Shown here one piece after another: positions 45,968-55,484 of a stretch of 64,000 bases of DNA (its first letter is position 1; every line of letters begins with the position of its first letter). This DNA comes from Thermoplasmata archaeon (GTDB lineage: Archaea; Thermoplasmatota; Thermoplasmata; Thermoplasmatales; Thermoplasmataceae). Under the pieces are notes generated by a model. The model was not told the origin of the DNA. It made no database searches and saw only the letters and a list, made by a program, of their open reading frames with translations. Where the stretch lies: contig JAJZZM010000013.1 of NCBI GenBank assembly GCA_021797555.1, positions 124,001 through 188,000 on the forward strand, given 5' to 3'. The position numbers and the translations under genes were made by a program.

Positions 45968-46335
45968 TTAACATTTTAAATTGCCTCCCTTTTCTTTATA
46001 TACAATAGGTATTGTTACAACCGCCCCTTCATCTATGGACAGTGACATATACATTCTCTTATAATTATAATAATATACCATTTCATCCACTGTTGTAAAA
46101 TATAGCATTAACTTTTTTATTGTATAATTTAATCTTTCAAATTTGCCATTTGTCTGTTGATGGTTTATTCTTGCTAATCTAATAAATGATTTATTTCCTT
46201 ACCATTTAAATATTTTCGGAATTTATTTTTATCTTCCGGAATACTATTATTGCCATTGGAAAAGAACTGAGTACCATGGTCTATTATTACTTCCTTAGGT
46301 TTTTCATACAGTTCTATTGCATGAATTGATATAAG
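45968..46335 (-). pseudogene. Integrase-core (rve/DDE) transposase remnant, copy 1
   Basis: The minus strand, read through frameshifts, gives VIIDHGTQFFSNGNN (second catalytic Asp region), then RINHQQTNGKFERLN (third catalytic Glu), VDEMVYYYNYKRMYMSLSID and a natural stop at 45968. This is the C-terminal half of an IS3/IS481-like transposase. A second degenerate copy of the same gene lies at 63099-63440. The stretch 45727-45967 between it and the small charged ORF holds nothing I recognise. Confidence 0.75.
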
Positions 46336-46358
46336 AAATTAATTCTAACTTACATCCT

Positions 46359-46619
46359 CTATATTTTTTTCTTTCTTTGCTTCAGTATTTTCCAAGGCAG
46401 TCTTTGGCTCTTGTTTTCTTTAATAAGGAATATTAATGGCATTATTATAATAAAGCCTATTGCTGTGTAAGCCACCGCATGGCCAAATCCTACCAGTAAT
46501 GATATGTATTCTATCATGAATATTAGTCCAGCTGCAAAATATCTGGCAAATGTTGTAATTGCTCCAAATCCGGAACTTCTAAACTCTATTTGGTTATTAT
46601 TTTGGAAAAGAGAAAACAT
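46359..46619 (-). pseudogene. C-terminal fragment of an MFS transporter
   Basis: An 86-codon frame begins FSLFQNNNQIEFRSSGFGAITTFARYFA, corresponding to the conserved (Q)xFPTxxRSSGFG motif in the second half of sugar/phosphate MFS carriers, and then two membrane spans and the usual basic tail. The first ten or so helices are absent; upstream begins the opposite-strand gene at 46646. It is a remnant of a transporter gene truncated by rearrangement next to transposase debris. Confidence 0.65.
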
Positions 46620-46645
46620 AATATAATATATTCATATAATTAGAT

Positions 46646-47311
46646 GTGCAATATACATATAAAGATGGAAAAATATACGATGGGGATAATGAAATATTCT
46701 CTGTAAATATAGAATCTGCAATGGGAGCAAAATCAATAGAAATAAAAAGTCCTTCACAGACAATATCGGTCAACAAAGCCCCCGGCGGTTATAAAATCTT
46801 TCAGGGGGATATGGACTTAGGTACATTGAATAGAAATTTAACAATGAACTATAATGGCAGATCATACTCTGTTTCAAAGCCATATGTAAATGATAATGTA
46901 AGAACAATTGATGTAAATTCTGATACATCAAAGGTAGGTTCAATAATTTTCAATCAGGATTCATTAACAGGCACATTCGAATATCTGAACGATGAAGTCC
47001 CTGCTGTGATATATATGTCGTTATTATCACCATATATTAAAAATGGTTATGTTAATCCTCAAAATAATGCAATGCAGGTTAGGGGAAATAGATATATGAT
47101 GTCAAAAAAATACATGATATTATCAAACGTTGTTTTCTTTATTGCAATAATTTTAATATTTACTTCTGGTTATCTCGGGATTCCAAGCGTATATGACTTT
47201 GTAATATTAATACTGGCGGTTGTATTCTCATACGCCGTTAGAATCTATGGAAGAAAAAAATACAGGGAAGAGCATCAGAACGATATAAATAACCAGAATA
47301 ACAATCCATAA
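46646..47311 (+). CDS. Membrane protein with beta-rich N-terminal domain, unknown
   Basis: 221 residues from GTG 46646 (an ATG two bases earlier is out of frame). Residues 1-145 are hydrophilic and beta-rich, resembling LURP/phospholipid scramblase-like barrels in general character (YKDGKIYDGDNEIFSV, GGYKIFQGDMDLGTL). Two membrane spans follow (ILSNVVFFIAIILIFTSGYL and VYDFVILILAVVFSYAV), with an Asn-rich tail. There are no motifs to assign function. It is 32 bp upstream of elp3 on the same strand. Confidence 0.55.
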   Translation: MQYTYKDGKIYDGDNEIFSVNIESAMGAKSIEIKSPSQTISVNKAPGGYKIFQGDMDLGTLNRNLTMNYNGRSYSVSKPYVNDNVRTIDVNSDTSKVGSIIFNQDSLTGTFEYLNDEVPAVIYMSLLSPYIKNGYVNPQNNAMQVRGNRYMMSKKYMILSNVVFFIAIILIFTSGYLGIPSVYDFVILILAVVFSYAVRIYGRKKYREEHQNDINNQNNNP

Positions 47312-47343
47312 AAATTTATAATTATTTATAATTAAGTAATATA

Positions 47344-48891
47344 ATGGATTTTTATAACGAAATAACAGAGTATATTGAAAACGGGAAAATCAAAAGCAAG
47401 GAAGAATTGCAGAAGGAGAAGTTAATTTTATCAAAAAAATTTAATTTAGACGTTGTTCCAAGTGATGTTGAAATATTAAATTTTAAAAACAATAAAAAAT
47501 ATGTTAATCTATTGAGAAAAAAACCTACAAGAACAATTTCAGGTGTCGCTGTTGTTGCAGCAATGACATCGCCGGAGGCATGCCCCCATGGAAAATGTAT
47601 ATTCTGCCCGGGTGGCGTTGACAATAATTCGCCTCAGTCATATACAGGATTTGAACCATCGGCATTGAGGGGAAGAAATAATTATTATGATTCATACAAT
47701 ATAACATTTAACAGGTTAAAGCAATTAGAAACAATAGGGCATGATACAAGTAAGGTTGATTTAATTGTTATGGGTGGAACATTTACGGCAAGGTCAGAGG
47801 AATACCAGAGGAATTTTGTAAAAGGCTGTTTAGACGGTATGAATAAAACAATATCACCAACTTTAGAAGAATCAATACTTGAAAATGAATTCTCTGAAAG
47901 AAGGTGCATAGGGTTAACTTTGGAAACAAAACCAGATTGGTTTAATGAAAGGGAAATAGACAACGCATTATCATACGGCACAACAAAAATTGAACTTGGC
48001 ATACAGGTATTAAATGATAAAATTTTAAGGGATAATATGCGCGGCCATGGTGTACCTGAAATTGCAAGATCGACACAGTTAGCAAGGGATGCAGGATTAA
48101 AAATATTATACCATATAATGCCGGGTATGTACGAATCTAATTATGAAGAGGATATAAAAAGCTTTGATACAATGATGGGTGACGAAAATTTTAAGCCAGA
48201 TATGTTAAAAATATATCCTACGCTGGTTGTAAACAATACATCTTTGTATAAATACTGGCAGGAAGGTAAATATGAACCATATGATACATATAAGGTAGTC
48301 AATTTGGTAACATATTTTATGAAGAACATGCCTCCATGGGTACGTGTAATGAGGATGCAGCGTGATATACCTGTAAATTTTATCGTATCAGGTGTTAAAA
48401 GAAGTGACCTGCACAATTTAGTTGATGAAAAAATGAAGGAATTGAATATTAAAACCATGGAAATAAGAACAAGGGAGGTAGGCATAGCAAAGGAAAATTA
48501 CGATACCGGTTATAAATTAATAAGGCGCAATTACATAGCTTCCGGTGGAGATGAAATATTCCTATCCTTCGAGAATTCAAAAAATGATATAATAGGATAT
48601 TTAAGGTTAAGAATGCCATCCGAAAAAGCACATAGAAAGGAGGTCCTGAATTCATCTATTATCAGGGAATTAAAGGTTTTGGGAAACATAGTTCCAATAG
48701 GGGAAGAGTCACAGAACAACTGGCAGCATCATGGATTGGGCAAAAAACTTTTGGATGAGGCAGAAAAAATTACCAAGGAAGAATATGATAAGAAAAGAAT
48801 TTTGGTAATAAGCGGAATAGGCGTTAGAAACTATTTCAGAAAATATGGTTATGAACGTTTAGGCCCCTACATGGCAAAGGAATTATTATAA
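47344..48891 (+). CDS. elp3: Elp3-type tRNA uridine-34 modification enzyme
   Basis: A 515-residue radical SAM/acetyltransferase. The cluster motif is C80-x4-C85-x2-C88 (CPHGKCIFC), followed by the SAM barrel (MGGTFTARS, LTLETKPDWF, GIQVLND). The GNAT domain begins at about 380 and contains NNWQHHGLGKKLLDEAEKI. Archaeal Elp3 alone makes the cm5U-type modification at the wobble base of tRNA. It is complete and of normal length, and converges with the aldolase gene with no gap. Confidence 0.95.
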   Translation: MDFYNEITEYIENGKIKSKEELQKEKLILSKKFNLDVVPSDVEILNFKNNKKYVNLLRKKPTRTISGVAVVAAMTSPEACPHGKCIFCPGGVDNNSPQSYTGFEPSALRGRNNYYDSYNITFNRLKQLETIGHDTSKVDLIVMGGTFTARSEEYQRNFVKGCLDGMNKTISPTLEESILENEFSERRCIGLTLETKPDWFNEREIDNALSYGTTKIELGIQVLNDKILRDNMRGHGVPEIARSTQLARDAGLKILYHIMPGMYESNYEEDIKSFDTMMGDENFKPDMLKIYPTLVVNNTSLYKYWQEGKYEPYDTYKVVNLVTYFMKNMPPWVRVMRMQRDIPVNFIVSGVKRSDLHNLVDEKMKELNIKTMEIRTREVGIAKENYDTGYKLIRRNYIASGGDEIFLSFENSKNDIIGYLRLRMPSEKAHRKEVLNSSIIRELKVLGNIVPIGEESQNNWQHHGLGKKLLDEAEKITKEEYDKKRILVISGIGVRNYFRKYGYERLGPYMAKELL

Positions 48892-49548
48892 TTATTTCCA
48901 TTTCTTCCACTGGTTTAAATAATCTTCAGAAATTGACCTTAATTTATTTATATCATTATCAGGAATTGTATTTATTTTCCCCATAATTTTCGAATAAATA
49001 TATATTTTTGCTGATTTCTCAAGAACTTCAGATGCAACTATTGATCTTTCCATATCATTTCCTACTGAAACAGCACCATGGTTTTTCATTATTGCTGCAT
49101 TATTTTTTCCCAAGCCTTTAACAACGTTTTTTGCAAGTTCAATTGAACCCGTAATTGCATATTCCGAAACCTTTATGTTATTTCCCAAAAGCATTGCTAT
49201 GTCCTCTGTTATTGCCGGTATATTATCGTCAACAACGGACAGTACAGATGAATATATGCTATGTGTATGTACTATAGCATTAACATCATTCCTATTTTTG
49301 TATATTTCATAATGCATTAATTTTTCACTGGATGGTTTTAAATTTCCCTCTATTATATCTCCATTAATGTCGGTTACAACCATATCATCAATTGTGCTCT
49401 TTAAATAATTGGTGCCGCTTGGCGTAATTACAATACTATTATCATGTGTCCTTAAACTTATATTTCCCCAGGAACCAACTGTCAATTTATCATTTACCAT
49501 CTGTCTGCATGCATTTAAAACTATTCCCCTCTCTTTTTCGTATAACAT
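48892..49548 (-). CDS. Class II aldolase (FucA/AraD family)
   Basis: A 218-residue zinc-dependent aldolase or epimerase. The metal site is in HTHSIYSSVLS, with the third His further on; PSGTNYLKST and KPSSEKLMHYEIY (the acid/base Glu) are family motifs, and IMKNHGAVSVG follows. Substrates in the family include fuculose-1-phosphate, ribulose-5-phosphate and methylthioribulose-1-phosphate. With no neighbours in sugar metabolism, the substrate stays open. Confidence 0.88.
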   Translation of the reverse strand: MLYEKERGIVLNACRQMVNDKLTVGSWGNISLRTHDNSIVITPSGTNYLKSTIDDMVVTDINGDIIEGNLKPSSEKLMHYEIYKNRNDVNAIVHTHSIYSSVLSVVDDNIPAITEDIAMLLGNNIKVSEYAITGSIELAKNVVKGLGKNNAAIMKNHGAVSVGNDMERSIVASEVLEKSAKIYIYSKIMGKINTIPDNDINKLRSISEDYLNQWKKWK

Positions 49549-49628
49549 AGAATGAAATATTTAATTTATATAAAAATTTTTATTATTTCATAATTAAATA
49601 TAAATATCCGTATGATATTATAGAAATA

Positions 49629-49718
49629 ATGTTGCTATCCTATGCAGTTTTAGGTGTAATAACTTTATCTGTAGCAGTATATCTTATCGTATCCATTCTT
49701 GGAGCTGATAAGATATGA
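49629..49718 (+). CDS. kdpF: KdpF-like small membrane subunit
   Basis: A 29-residue peptide (MLLSYAVLGVITLSVAVYLI, then VSILGADKI), one membrane span, the size of bacterial KdpF. Its stop overlaps the kdpA start (ATGA, 49715-49718). The ATG lies about 25 bp after a TATA-like ttaaatataaat (about 49592-49604), so the transcript is probably nearly leaderless. KdpF stabilises the Kdp complex. Confidence 0.8.
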   Translation: MLLSYAVLGVITLSVAVYLIVSILGADKI

Positions 49719-51454
49719 ATATATATAGCATAATTGATGGAAATAGGGCTGTTTCGGGCATAATTATTACATTCATTTATATAGGCCTTGCATTATTGTT
49801 TGGTTACTTAATATCAGGATACATAAAAAAATTATATACTGATGAGGAAGAAAAAACATGGTTATATCCGATTTCCGGAAGAATTGTAAACTTCTTTGAA
49901 AAATTTTTTAATGAGAATAAAAATAAGCAGATGAAATTTAAGGAATATTTTTTTACATTAATAATGTTTAATTTTTTTGCCGGCATAATTGGCTTTGTTT
50001 TTATATATTTCCAGCATGATTTCCCATATTCATATGCTAACAACCACATGGATTTATCATTAACATTCAATACAGTTATAAGTTTTTTAACAAATACAGA
50101 TTTGCAGCATTATTCAAATTCATTTGACTTAAGCATATTAAGCTGGACCTTTGTGGTTACAGGTTTAATGTTTCTGTCTGCAGGTACCGGATTCGCCGCA
50201 TCAATGGCATTTATACGCGGAATATTAAATGATAACGGCAAATTAGGCAATTTTTATCATGATTTCCTGGTTTCAATATTCTATCTAATACTGCCGCTGA
50301 CAATTCTTGTAACAGTAATAGTAATAGCCATGGGAGTGCCAGAAACATTGAGTAGTTACATAAACGTATTTCCAATAGGATCCAGTGCCGTAAAATTGCC
50401 ATTGGGACCGGTTGCAACCCTGGTATCAATAAAAAATATTGGCACCAATGGCGGTGGCTTCTATGGCGCCAATGCTGCATTTCCACTTGGAAACCCTGAC
50501 TGGTTCACAAACATTGTCGAATATTTATCGTTTATGCTAATACCACTGGGATCCATAATGTCACTTAGATATGTATTCGATAAAAGGTTCGGAAATATGT
50601 TAACCGGTGTACTGTTAACAATATTTGTATTTACATCAATGCTAACCTTTATTTCAGAATTTATAGGTATACCTGAGATATCAGCCTTAGGCATATTCAC
50701 AGGAAACATGACAGGCAAGGAGGCTTATTTAGGATTAGCGCCATCATCAGTATTCCAGGTTGGATCTGTTTTTACATCAACAGGAGCCTCATCAGGTGGA
50801 ATTATAGATTATACCCCGACAGGCATGTTAGGGCTTTTATCCAATTTAGTTTTAAATGATCCGCTTGGCGGTGTTGGTACGGGCATTGTAAATATATTTA
50901 CATACGTTGTTTTTACATTATTTATAACCTCATTAATGGTAGGCAAATTACCAGAATTAATGAATATAAGAATAGGTTCAAAGGAAATTAAATATTCAAC
51001 GCTATCATTGATTTCACACCCATTAATCGTTATAATTCCTTTAGGGATTACATTAATGATCCCGGTAATAATGGGAACTTTTTACAATGGTTTTCCTTCC
51101 AATATATCGAATTTATTATATGAATTTGGATCCGCAGCATCAAATAATGGATCGGAGGCAGGTGGATTTTTAACCAATAGCAGTTATTTCAATTATTTAG
51201 ATGGAATAATTATGCTTTTAGGCAGATATTTAATATTGGGCATACAGTTATTATTAGCGCAGCAGTTTGCATTCAAAAAGCCAAAAACCATTTATAATAA
51301 ATCTGCAATAGACACCGGTTCATTTTCATTTGCCTTTATGCTTTTGGCCGTAATAATAATGATAGGCTTATTATCATACCTGCCAATATTTGCTTTAGGG
51401 CCATTATATTCATGGGCAAAGGACTTTGACTTTATGGTGATAGGATGGATTTAA
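49715..51454 (+). CDS. kdpA: Potassium-transporting ATPase subunit A
   Basis: 579 residues with about 10 spans: the K+-channel-like subunit. Selectivity-filter-like loops appear as TGTGFAAS-type TNTDLQHYS...AGTGFAAS, NIGTNGGGFYGANAAFP, FTSTGASSGGIIDYTP and GSAASNNGSEAGG, the four repeats of the KdpA pore. The end overlaps kdpB by 10 bp, giving tight operon coupling. It takes up K+ at low concentration, needed in acidophiles to keep an inside-positive potential. Confidence 0.96.
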   Translation: MNIYSIIDGNRAVSGIIITFIYIGLALLFGYLISGYIKKLYTDEEEKTWLYPISGRIVNFFEKFFNENKNKQMKFKEYFFTLIMFNFFAGIIGFVFIYFQHDFPYSYANNHMDLSLTFNTVISFLTNTDLQHYSNSFDLSILSWTFVVTGLMFLSAGTGFAASMAFIRGILNDNGKLGNFYHDFLVSIFYLILPLTILVTVIVIAMGVPETLSSYINVFPIGSSAVKLPLGPVATLVSIKNIGTNGGGFYGANAAFPLGNPDWFTNIVEYLSFMLIPLGSIMSLRYVFDKRFGNMLTGVLLTIFVFTSMLTFISEFIGIPEISALGIFTGNMTGKEAYLGLAPSSVFQVGSVFTSTGASSGGIIDYTPTGMLGLLSNLVLNDPLGGVGTGIVNIFTYVVFTLFITSLMVGKLPELMNIRIGSKEIKYSTLSLISHPLIVIIPLGITLMIPVIMGTFYNGFPSNISNLLYEFGSAASNNGSEAGGFLTNSSYFNYLDGIIMLLGRYLILGIQLLLAQQFAFKKPKTIYNKSAIDTGSFSFAFMLLAVIIMIGLLSYLPIFALGPLYSWAKDFDFMVIGWI

Positions 51455-53433
51455 GGGGAGTAATAATAAATGCATTGAAAGGTTTCGACTTCAGGAAAAT
51501 AATAAAAAATCCAGTTATGTTTATAACTGAAATAGCATTTTTTATATCAATATTTATAATCATATTTCCATCATATTTCAATGTGCCAGATACCAGTGTT
51601 TACATATATTTCTATATATCTGTTACAGTACTGTTATTTTTAACCGTATTTTTTTCCAATTTAAGCACTTCATTATCTGAAAGCCAGAGCATGGCCATAA
51701 CATCATCACTGGAAAAAATGAAGATTTCAACAAAGGCAAATTTATTGAAGGACAATAAAATAATAACTGTAAGTTCAGATGAATTAAGGAAAGGAGATAT
51801 TATAATAGTAAAAAAGGATGAAACCATACCATCCGACGGCGAGGTTATAAAGGGATCGGGGTATGTAAATGAATCAAACGTGACAGGAGAATCCAGGCCT
51901 GTTATTAAATTAGTCGGCGATAGTGTAACAGGTTCAACAGTATTAGTTACAGATGAAATTACAGTCAAAGTTTCTGTCAATCCAGGAGAATCATTCATAG
52001 ACAGCATGATAAAGGTAGTTCAGAATGCTGTCAGGGAAAGAACACCAAATGAAATTGCATTATCAATATTTTTATCAGGAGTTACATTGATATTTCTGGT
52101 TGTTGTTGCATCAATATTCTCTTTATCAGCATATACGGGCATAAAACCAAATATAGATATATTATTGGTTCTGCTGGTGGCATTGATACCAACAACAATA
52201 GGTGGGTTACTGCCTGCAATAGGCATAGCAGCTGTAAATAAAGTATCACAGTACAATATAATATCAAAATCCGGCAAAGCTGTGGAAAATGCCGGGGATA
52301 TTGATACAATAATTTTAGACAAAACCGGTACAATAACAATTGGCGAAAGGGAAGCGGTAAAATTTTACCCTAACCAGAATTATGATTATCATGATTTCGT
52401 AAAAAAGTCATTATTATGTTCATTAAATGATGAAACCATAGAGGGATTGTCCATAGTAAGGCTCGCAAAAAAAGAAAACATAGAATATAATGAGGATGAA
52501 TTGAAAAATTATGAATTTGTGCCGTTTTCATCGGAAACCAGCTACAGCGGAATAAAGAACGGGGATAAATATATATTAAAAGGGTCATTAAGAGCATTAT
52601 CTGAAAAATTGAATTTAAATGATACATATATAAATGGCATATGCAAGGAAATATCATTGAAGGGTGGTACTGCAATACCCGTTGCATCCGATGGAAAATT
52701 TATCGGCGTAATAGAATTAAATGATATATTAAAGCCGGGAATAAGGGATAGAATAGAAGATCTCCATAAAATGAATATTAGCACGGTTATGCTAACAGGC
52801 GATGATGAGGTTACCGCAGCATATTTCGCGAGAGAGGCTGGCATAGATGAGTATATAGCAAATAGCAAGCCTGATGACAAATATAACAAGGTAATAGAAG
52901 AAAAAAATAAGGAAAGAATGGTAGCCATGATCGGTGATGGCACAAACGATGCACCCGCACTGGCAAAAGCTGATGTTGCAATGGCAATGAATACTGGCAC
53001 ACAGGCAGCAAAGGATGCAGCAAATATGATAGATTTGGATTCAACGCCCACAAAATTAATAGATGTAATATTTTTGGGTAAGCAGATTTTAATAACCCGA
53101 GGTTCATTAACAACATTCAGCATAGCGAATGATATATCAAAGTATTTTGTGATAATACCTGCAATGTTCTATATGTTTCCGGAATTGGGATTTTTAAATA
53201 TATTGAATTTGACAGATCCTTTAAGGGCAATAACAGCCGCATTAATATTTAATACAATAATAATAGTTATATTAGTCCCACTTGCACTCAGAGGTGTAAA
53301 ATACACGCCGTCCAGTGCATCAGATTTACTGAAAAGGAATATTATAGTATATGGTTTTGGTGGAATAGTATTTCCATTTATAATGATATACATAATATAT
53401 ATGTTATTAAGCTTAGGTGGTGTAGCATGGTAA
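51445..53433 (+). CDS. kdpB: Potassium-transporting P-type ATPase subunit B
   Basis: A 662-residue catalytic subunit. TGES at 147-150 (actuator), phosphorylated Asp292 in DKTGTIT, the nucleotide domain (KGGTAIPVASDGK), and GDGTNDAPALAKADVAMAMNTGT are all intact. Seven spans. It hydrolyses ATP to drive K+ through KdpA. Its stop overlaps the kdpC start (53427). Confidence 0.97.
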   Translation: MDLRGVIINALKGFDFRKIIKNPVMFITEIAFFISIFIIIFPSYFNVPDTSVYIYFYISVTVLLFLTVFFSNLSTSLSESQSMAITSSLEKMKISTKANLLKDNKIITVSSDELRKGDIIIVKKDETIPSDGEVIKGSGYVNESNVTGESRPVIKLVGDSVTGSTVLVTDEITVKVSVNPGESFIDSMIKVVQNAVRERTPNEIALSIFLSGVTLIFLVVVASIFSLSAYTGIKPNIDILLVLLVALIPTTIGGLLPAIGIAAVNKVSQYNIISKSGKAVENAGDIDTIILDKTGTITIGEREAVKFYPNQNYDYHDFVKKSLLCSLNDETIEGLSIVRLAKKENIEYNEDELKNYEFVPFSSETSYSGIKNGDKYILKGSLRALSEKLNLNDTYINGICKEISLKGGTAIPVASDGKFIGVIELNDILKPGIRDRIEDLHKMNISTVMLTGDDEVTAAYFAREAGIDEYIANSKPDDKYNKVIEEKNKERMVAMIGDGTNDAPALAKADVAMAMNTGTQAAKDAANMIDLDSTPTKLIDVIFLGKQILITRGSLTTFSIANDISKYFVIIPAMFYMFPELGFLNILNLTDPLRAITAALIFNTIIIVILVPLALRGVKYTPSSASDLLKRNIIVYGFGGIVFPFIMIYIIYMLLSLGGVAW

Positions 53434-54056
53434 AAAAGAATATATTGAAGGCATTTGCACTTGCGGTGATAATAATGTTTATAGGTGGCTTTGTTTTTCC
53501 TGTTGCAACTTCATTAATAACAGAGCACACACTGCCATATTATTCAAACGGGCAGCCTGTTAATGTGGATGGCAAAGTTGTTGATTCATACCTGCTTGCA
53601 GAGGCATTTAATGAATCCTACTTCTTCCAGCCAAGGCCATCGGCAACAAATTATAGTTTCAACGACAGCGGATCATATTCAACCTCATTAAGCAATAAAA
53701 GTACATTAAATAATTTAAAGGAGAATTTAAATAAATTTGAAAAAGAAAACAATGTTTCGGAATCAAAAATACCATATGCAATGATTTCGGATTCAGGATC
53801 TGGAGTTGATTATGCAATACCTCTGGATGGTGCATATATACAGATAAACCGCATAGCAGAAAGCATAAATAAATTATCAAACAATACTATAAATGTAACA
53901 TCCATAGAAAATTTTCTTAATAATACGGTAAATCATGACAAACAGCGTAATTTTCCAATATTTGGATCATATTATGATAATGTTGTTGAATTAAATATTG
54001 CAGTAATAAACTATATGGAAAATAATAAAATAGTAAAAAAATCATTTTTTAATTAA
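53427..54056 (+). CDS. kdpC: Potassium-transporting ATPase subunit C
   Basis: 209 residues. One N-terminal span (ALAVIIMFIGGFVFPVATSLI), then the extracytoplasmic domain with FNESYFFQPRPSATNYSFNDSGS, the KdpC signature (FxxRPS), and DYAIPLDGAYIQINRIAES. It is slightly longer than bacterial KdpC, with extra Asn-rich loops. It overlaps the convergent universal-stress-protein gene by 15 bp. No kdpD/kdpE genes are seen nearby. Confidence 0.95.
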   Translation: MVKKNILKAFALAVIIMFIGGFVFPVATSLITEHTLPYYSNGQPVNVDGKVVDSYLLAEAFNESYFFQPRPSATNYSFNDSGSYSTSLSNKSTLNNLKENLNKFEKENNVSESKIPYAMISDSGSGVDYAIPLDGAYIQINRIAESINKLSNNTINVTSIENFLNNTVNHDKQRNFPIFGSYYDNVVELNIAVINYMENNKIVKKSFFN

Positions 54057-54854
54057 TACTGTATCTATTCTAGGATCCTTTACTATATATTTTATATCAG
54101 AATTTATCCTGTATTTTCTATTAGGTATATTCCTTGTACCGATAATCACGCAGTCCGGATCCTCTCTTTCTATTATTGAGTTTGTTTCCTCCTTAATTCC
54201 GGTATTATATCCAGATTTTAGAAGGGATATATCAATATTCTTCGATATCTCACCGATATTATCAAATAATATTTTAAATCCATGTGTTTTCTTTTTATCA
54301 TATTTTCTTAAATCCATTATCATCAATTTTGCCCTATTCATTTTAGCCATTTCCATCGCAAAAAATACCGCCGACCTTGTATTTATTTCCTCTGAAACAG
54401 GCAGTAATATCTTTTTATACGGATATTCTCTTTCACTTATGCTTAGTAATATTAATGGTATTGATGAATTCTTTAGGACATAGTCACCGATGCTCCCGAA
54501 TACGGAGCCGGATAATAATGCACGTTTATGTGTTGCCATAAGCAATAAATCATAATAATGGGATGACGCTTCTTTTACTAAGCCGGTTTTAACATTTTCA
54601 TACGTTGATATCTTTGGCACAACCTTTATATTGAATCTTTTTCCGTCCTTATAGGCATTTGTTACCAATGTAACACTGTTTGACCATTCTATGCTGTCAT
54701 TTCTCTCCCTTACTGTTATTGCCGTTAATTCTGAATTGTATGTTCGGGCTAAATCAAATGCCACGTTTAATGCCTTTATTGAATTTATACCTCTAAACAT
54801 TGGAACAAGAACTCGATCTGTTTTTATAAAATATGATCTTGATGCCTCAAACAT
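54042..54854 (-). CDS. Tandem universal stress protein, Kdp-associated
   Basis: 270 residues with two UspA folds: domain 1 (about 12-135: VLVPMFRGINSIKALNVAFDLA and LLLMATHKRALLSGSVFGS, with a G-x9-G(S) type loop) and domain 2 (about 143-270: KKILLPVSEEINTRSAVFFAMEMA and IIGTRNIPNRK), with the second loop degenerate. KdpD sensors contain a UspA domain, and haloarchaeal kdp operons carry a UspA-type kdpQ gene. This convergent, overlapping gene could play the equivalent sensor or adaptor role (inference). Confidence 0.8.
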   Translation of the reverse strand: MFEASRSYFIKTDRVLVPMFRGINSIKALNVAFDLARTYNSELTAITVRERNDSIEWSNSVTLVTNAYKDGKRFNIKVVPKISTYENVKTGLVKEASSHYYDLLLMATHKRALLSGSVFGSIGDYVLKNSSIPLILLSISEREYPYKKILLPVSEEINTRSAVFFAMEMAKMNRAKLMIMDLRKYDKKKTHGFKILFDNIGEISKNIDISLLKSGYNTGIKEETNSIIEREDPDCVIIGTRNIPNRKYRINSDIKYIVKDPRIDTVLIKK

Positions 54855-54991
54855 AAATATAGATTGAATATACGCATATAATTATTTCTATTTTATATAT
54901 TATAATTTGATAAAAACTATCATGGTAAATATAATAATAATTTAAAATAAAAACATAAAAACATTAATATGTTTAATTGTAATCAAAATCT

Positions 54992-55474
54992 GTGTTATGC
55001 ATTACTATTAGGAATAAAGAAATAGTTGATTACGCAAGCATATATGAATTATTAAAAATGAAGGTTGATACATTATTTGTAGTTGATTATGATGCCATAG
55101 CCAGGGGGCATTTAAATTTTAATGTATATGATAAATTATCAAAGTTCTTTGAAATAACAGTTATGAATTATCCACGGACAGAGAGTGATTTAACAGACAC
55201 AATAATAAATGGGGCATCCAATGTTGTAATAAATAATAATTTAACATATAAAACAATAAAAACTTTTATTGCAATTACAGAAAATATAGCAATGAATTAT
55301 AATTACAACGATACATGCATATACTTTTCAGAGAATGGTGGTTCAATGTTCCTATCCAATAAGGAAATAATGTTGCCATATAAAACAGCATATAACTATG
55401 GAAACTTTGATATAAAAAATTCAATAAAGCTTACAAATTTTCCTGATGATATTATGGATATTAAAAATAAATAA
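54992..55474 (+). CDS. HisA-like half-barrel protein in the pyrimidine operon
   Basis: 160 residues from GTG 54992. VDTLFVVDYDAIARGHLNFNVYDKLSKFFEITVMN resembles the first strands of HisA (LYVVDLDAI...), but the protein is only two thirds of the usual length and lacks the rest of the phosphate-binding loops. The gene ends 10 bp before pyrD and is probably in the same transcript. It might be a divergent (beta-alpha) protein with a new role near dihydroorotate oxidation; I cannot assign an activity. Confidence 0.5.
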   Translation: MLCITIRNKEIVDYASIYELLKMKVDTLFVVDYDAIARGHLNFNVYDKLSKFFEITVMNYPRTESDLTDTIINGASNVVINNNLTYKTIKTFIAITENIAMNYNYNDTCIYFSENGGSMFLSNKEIMLPYKTAYNYGNFDIKNSIKLTNFPDDIMDIKNK

Positions 55475-55484
55475 AAGTGATAAT

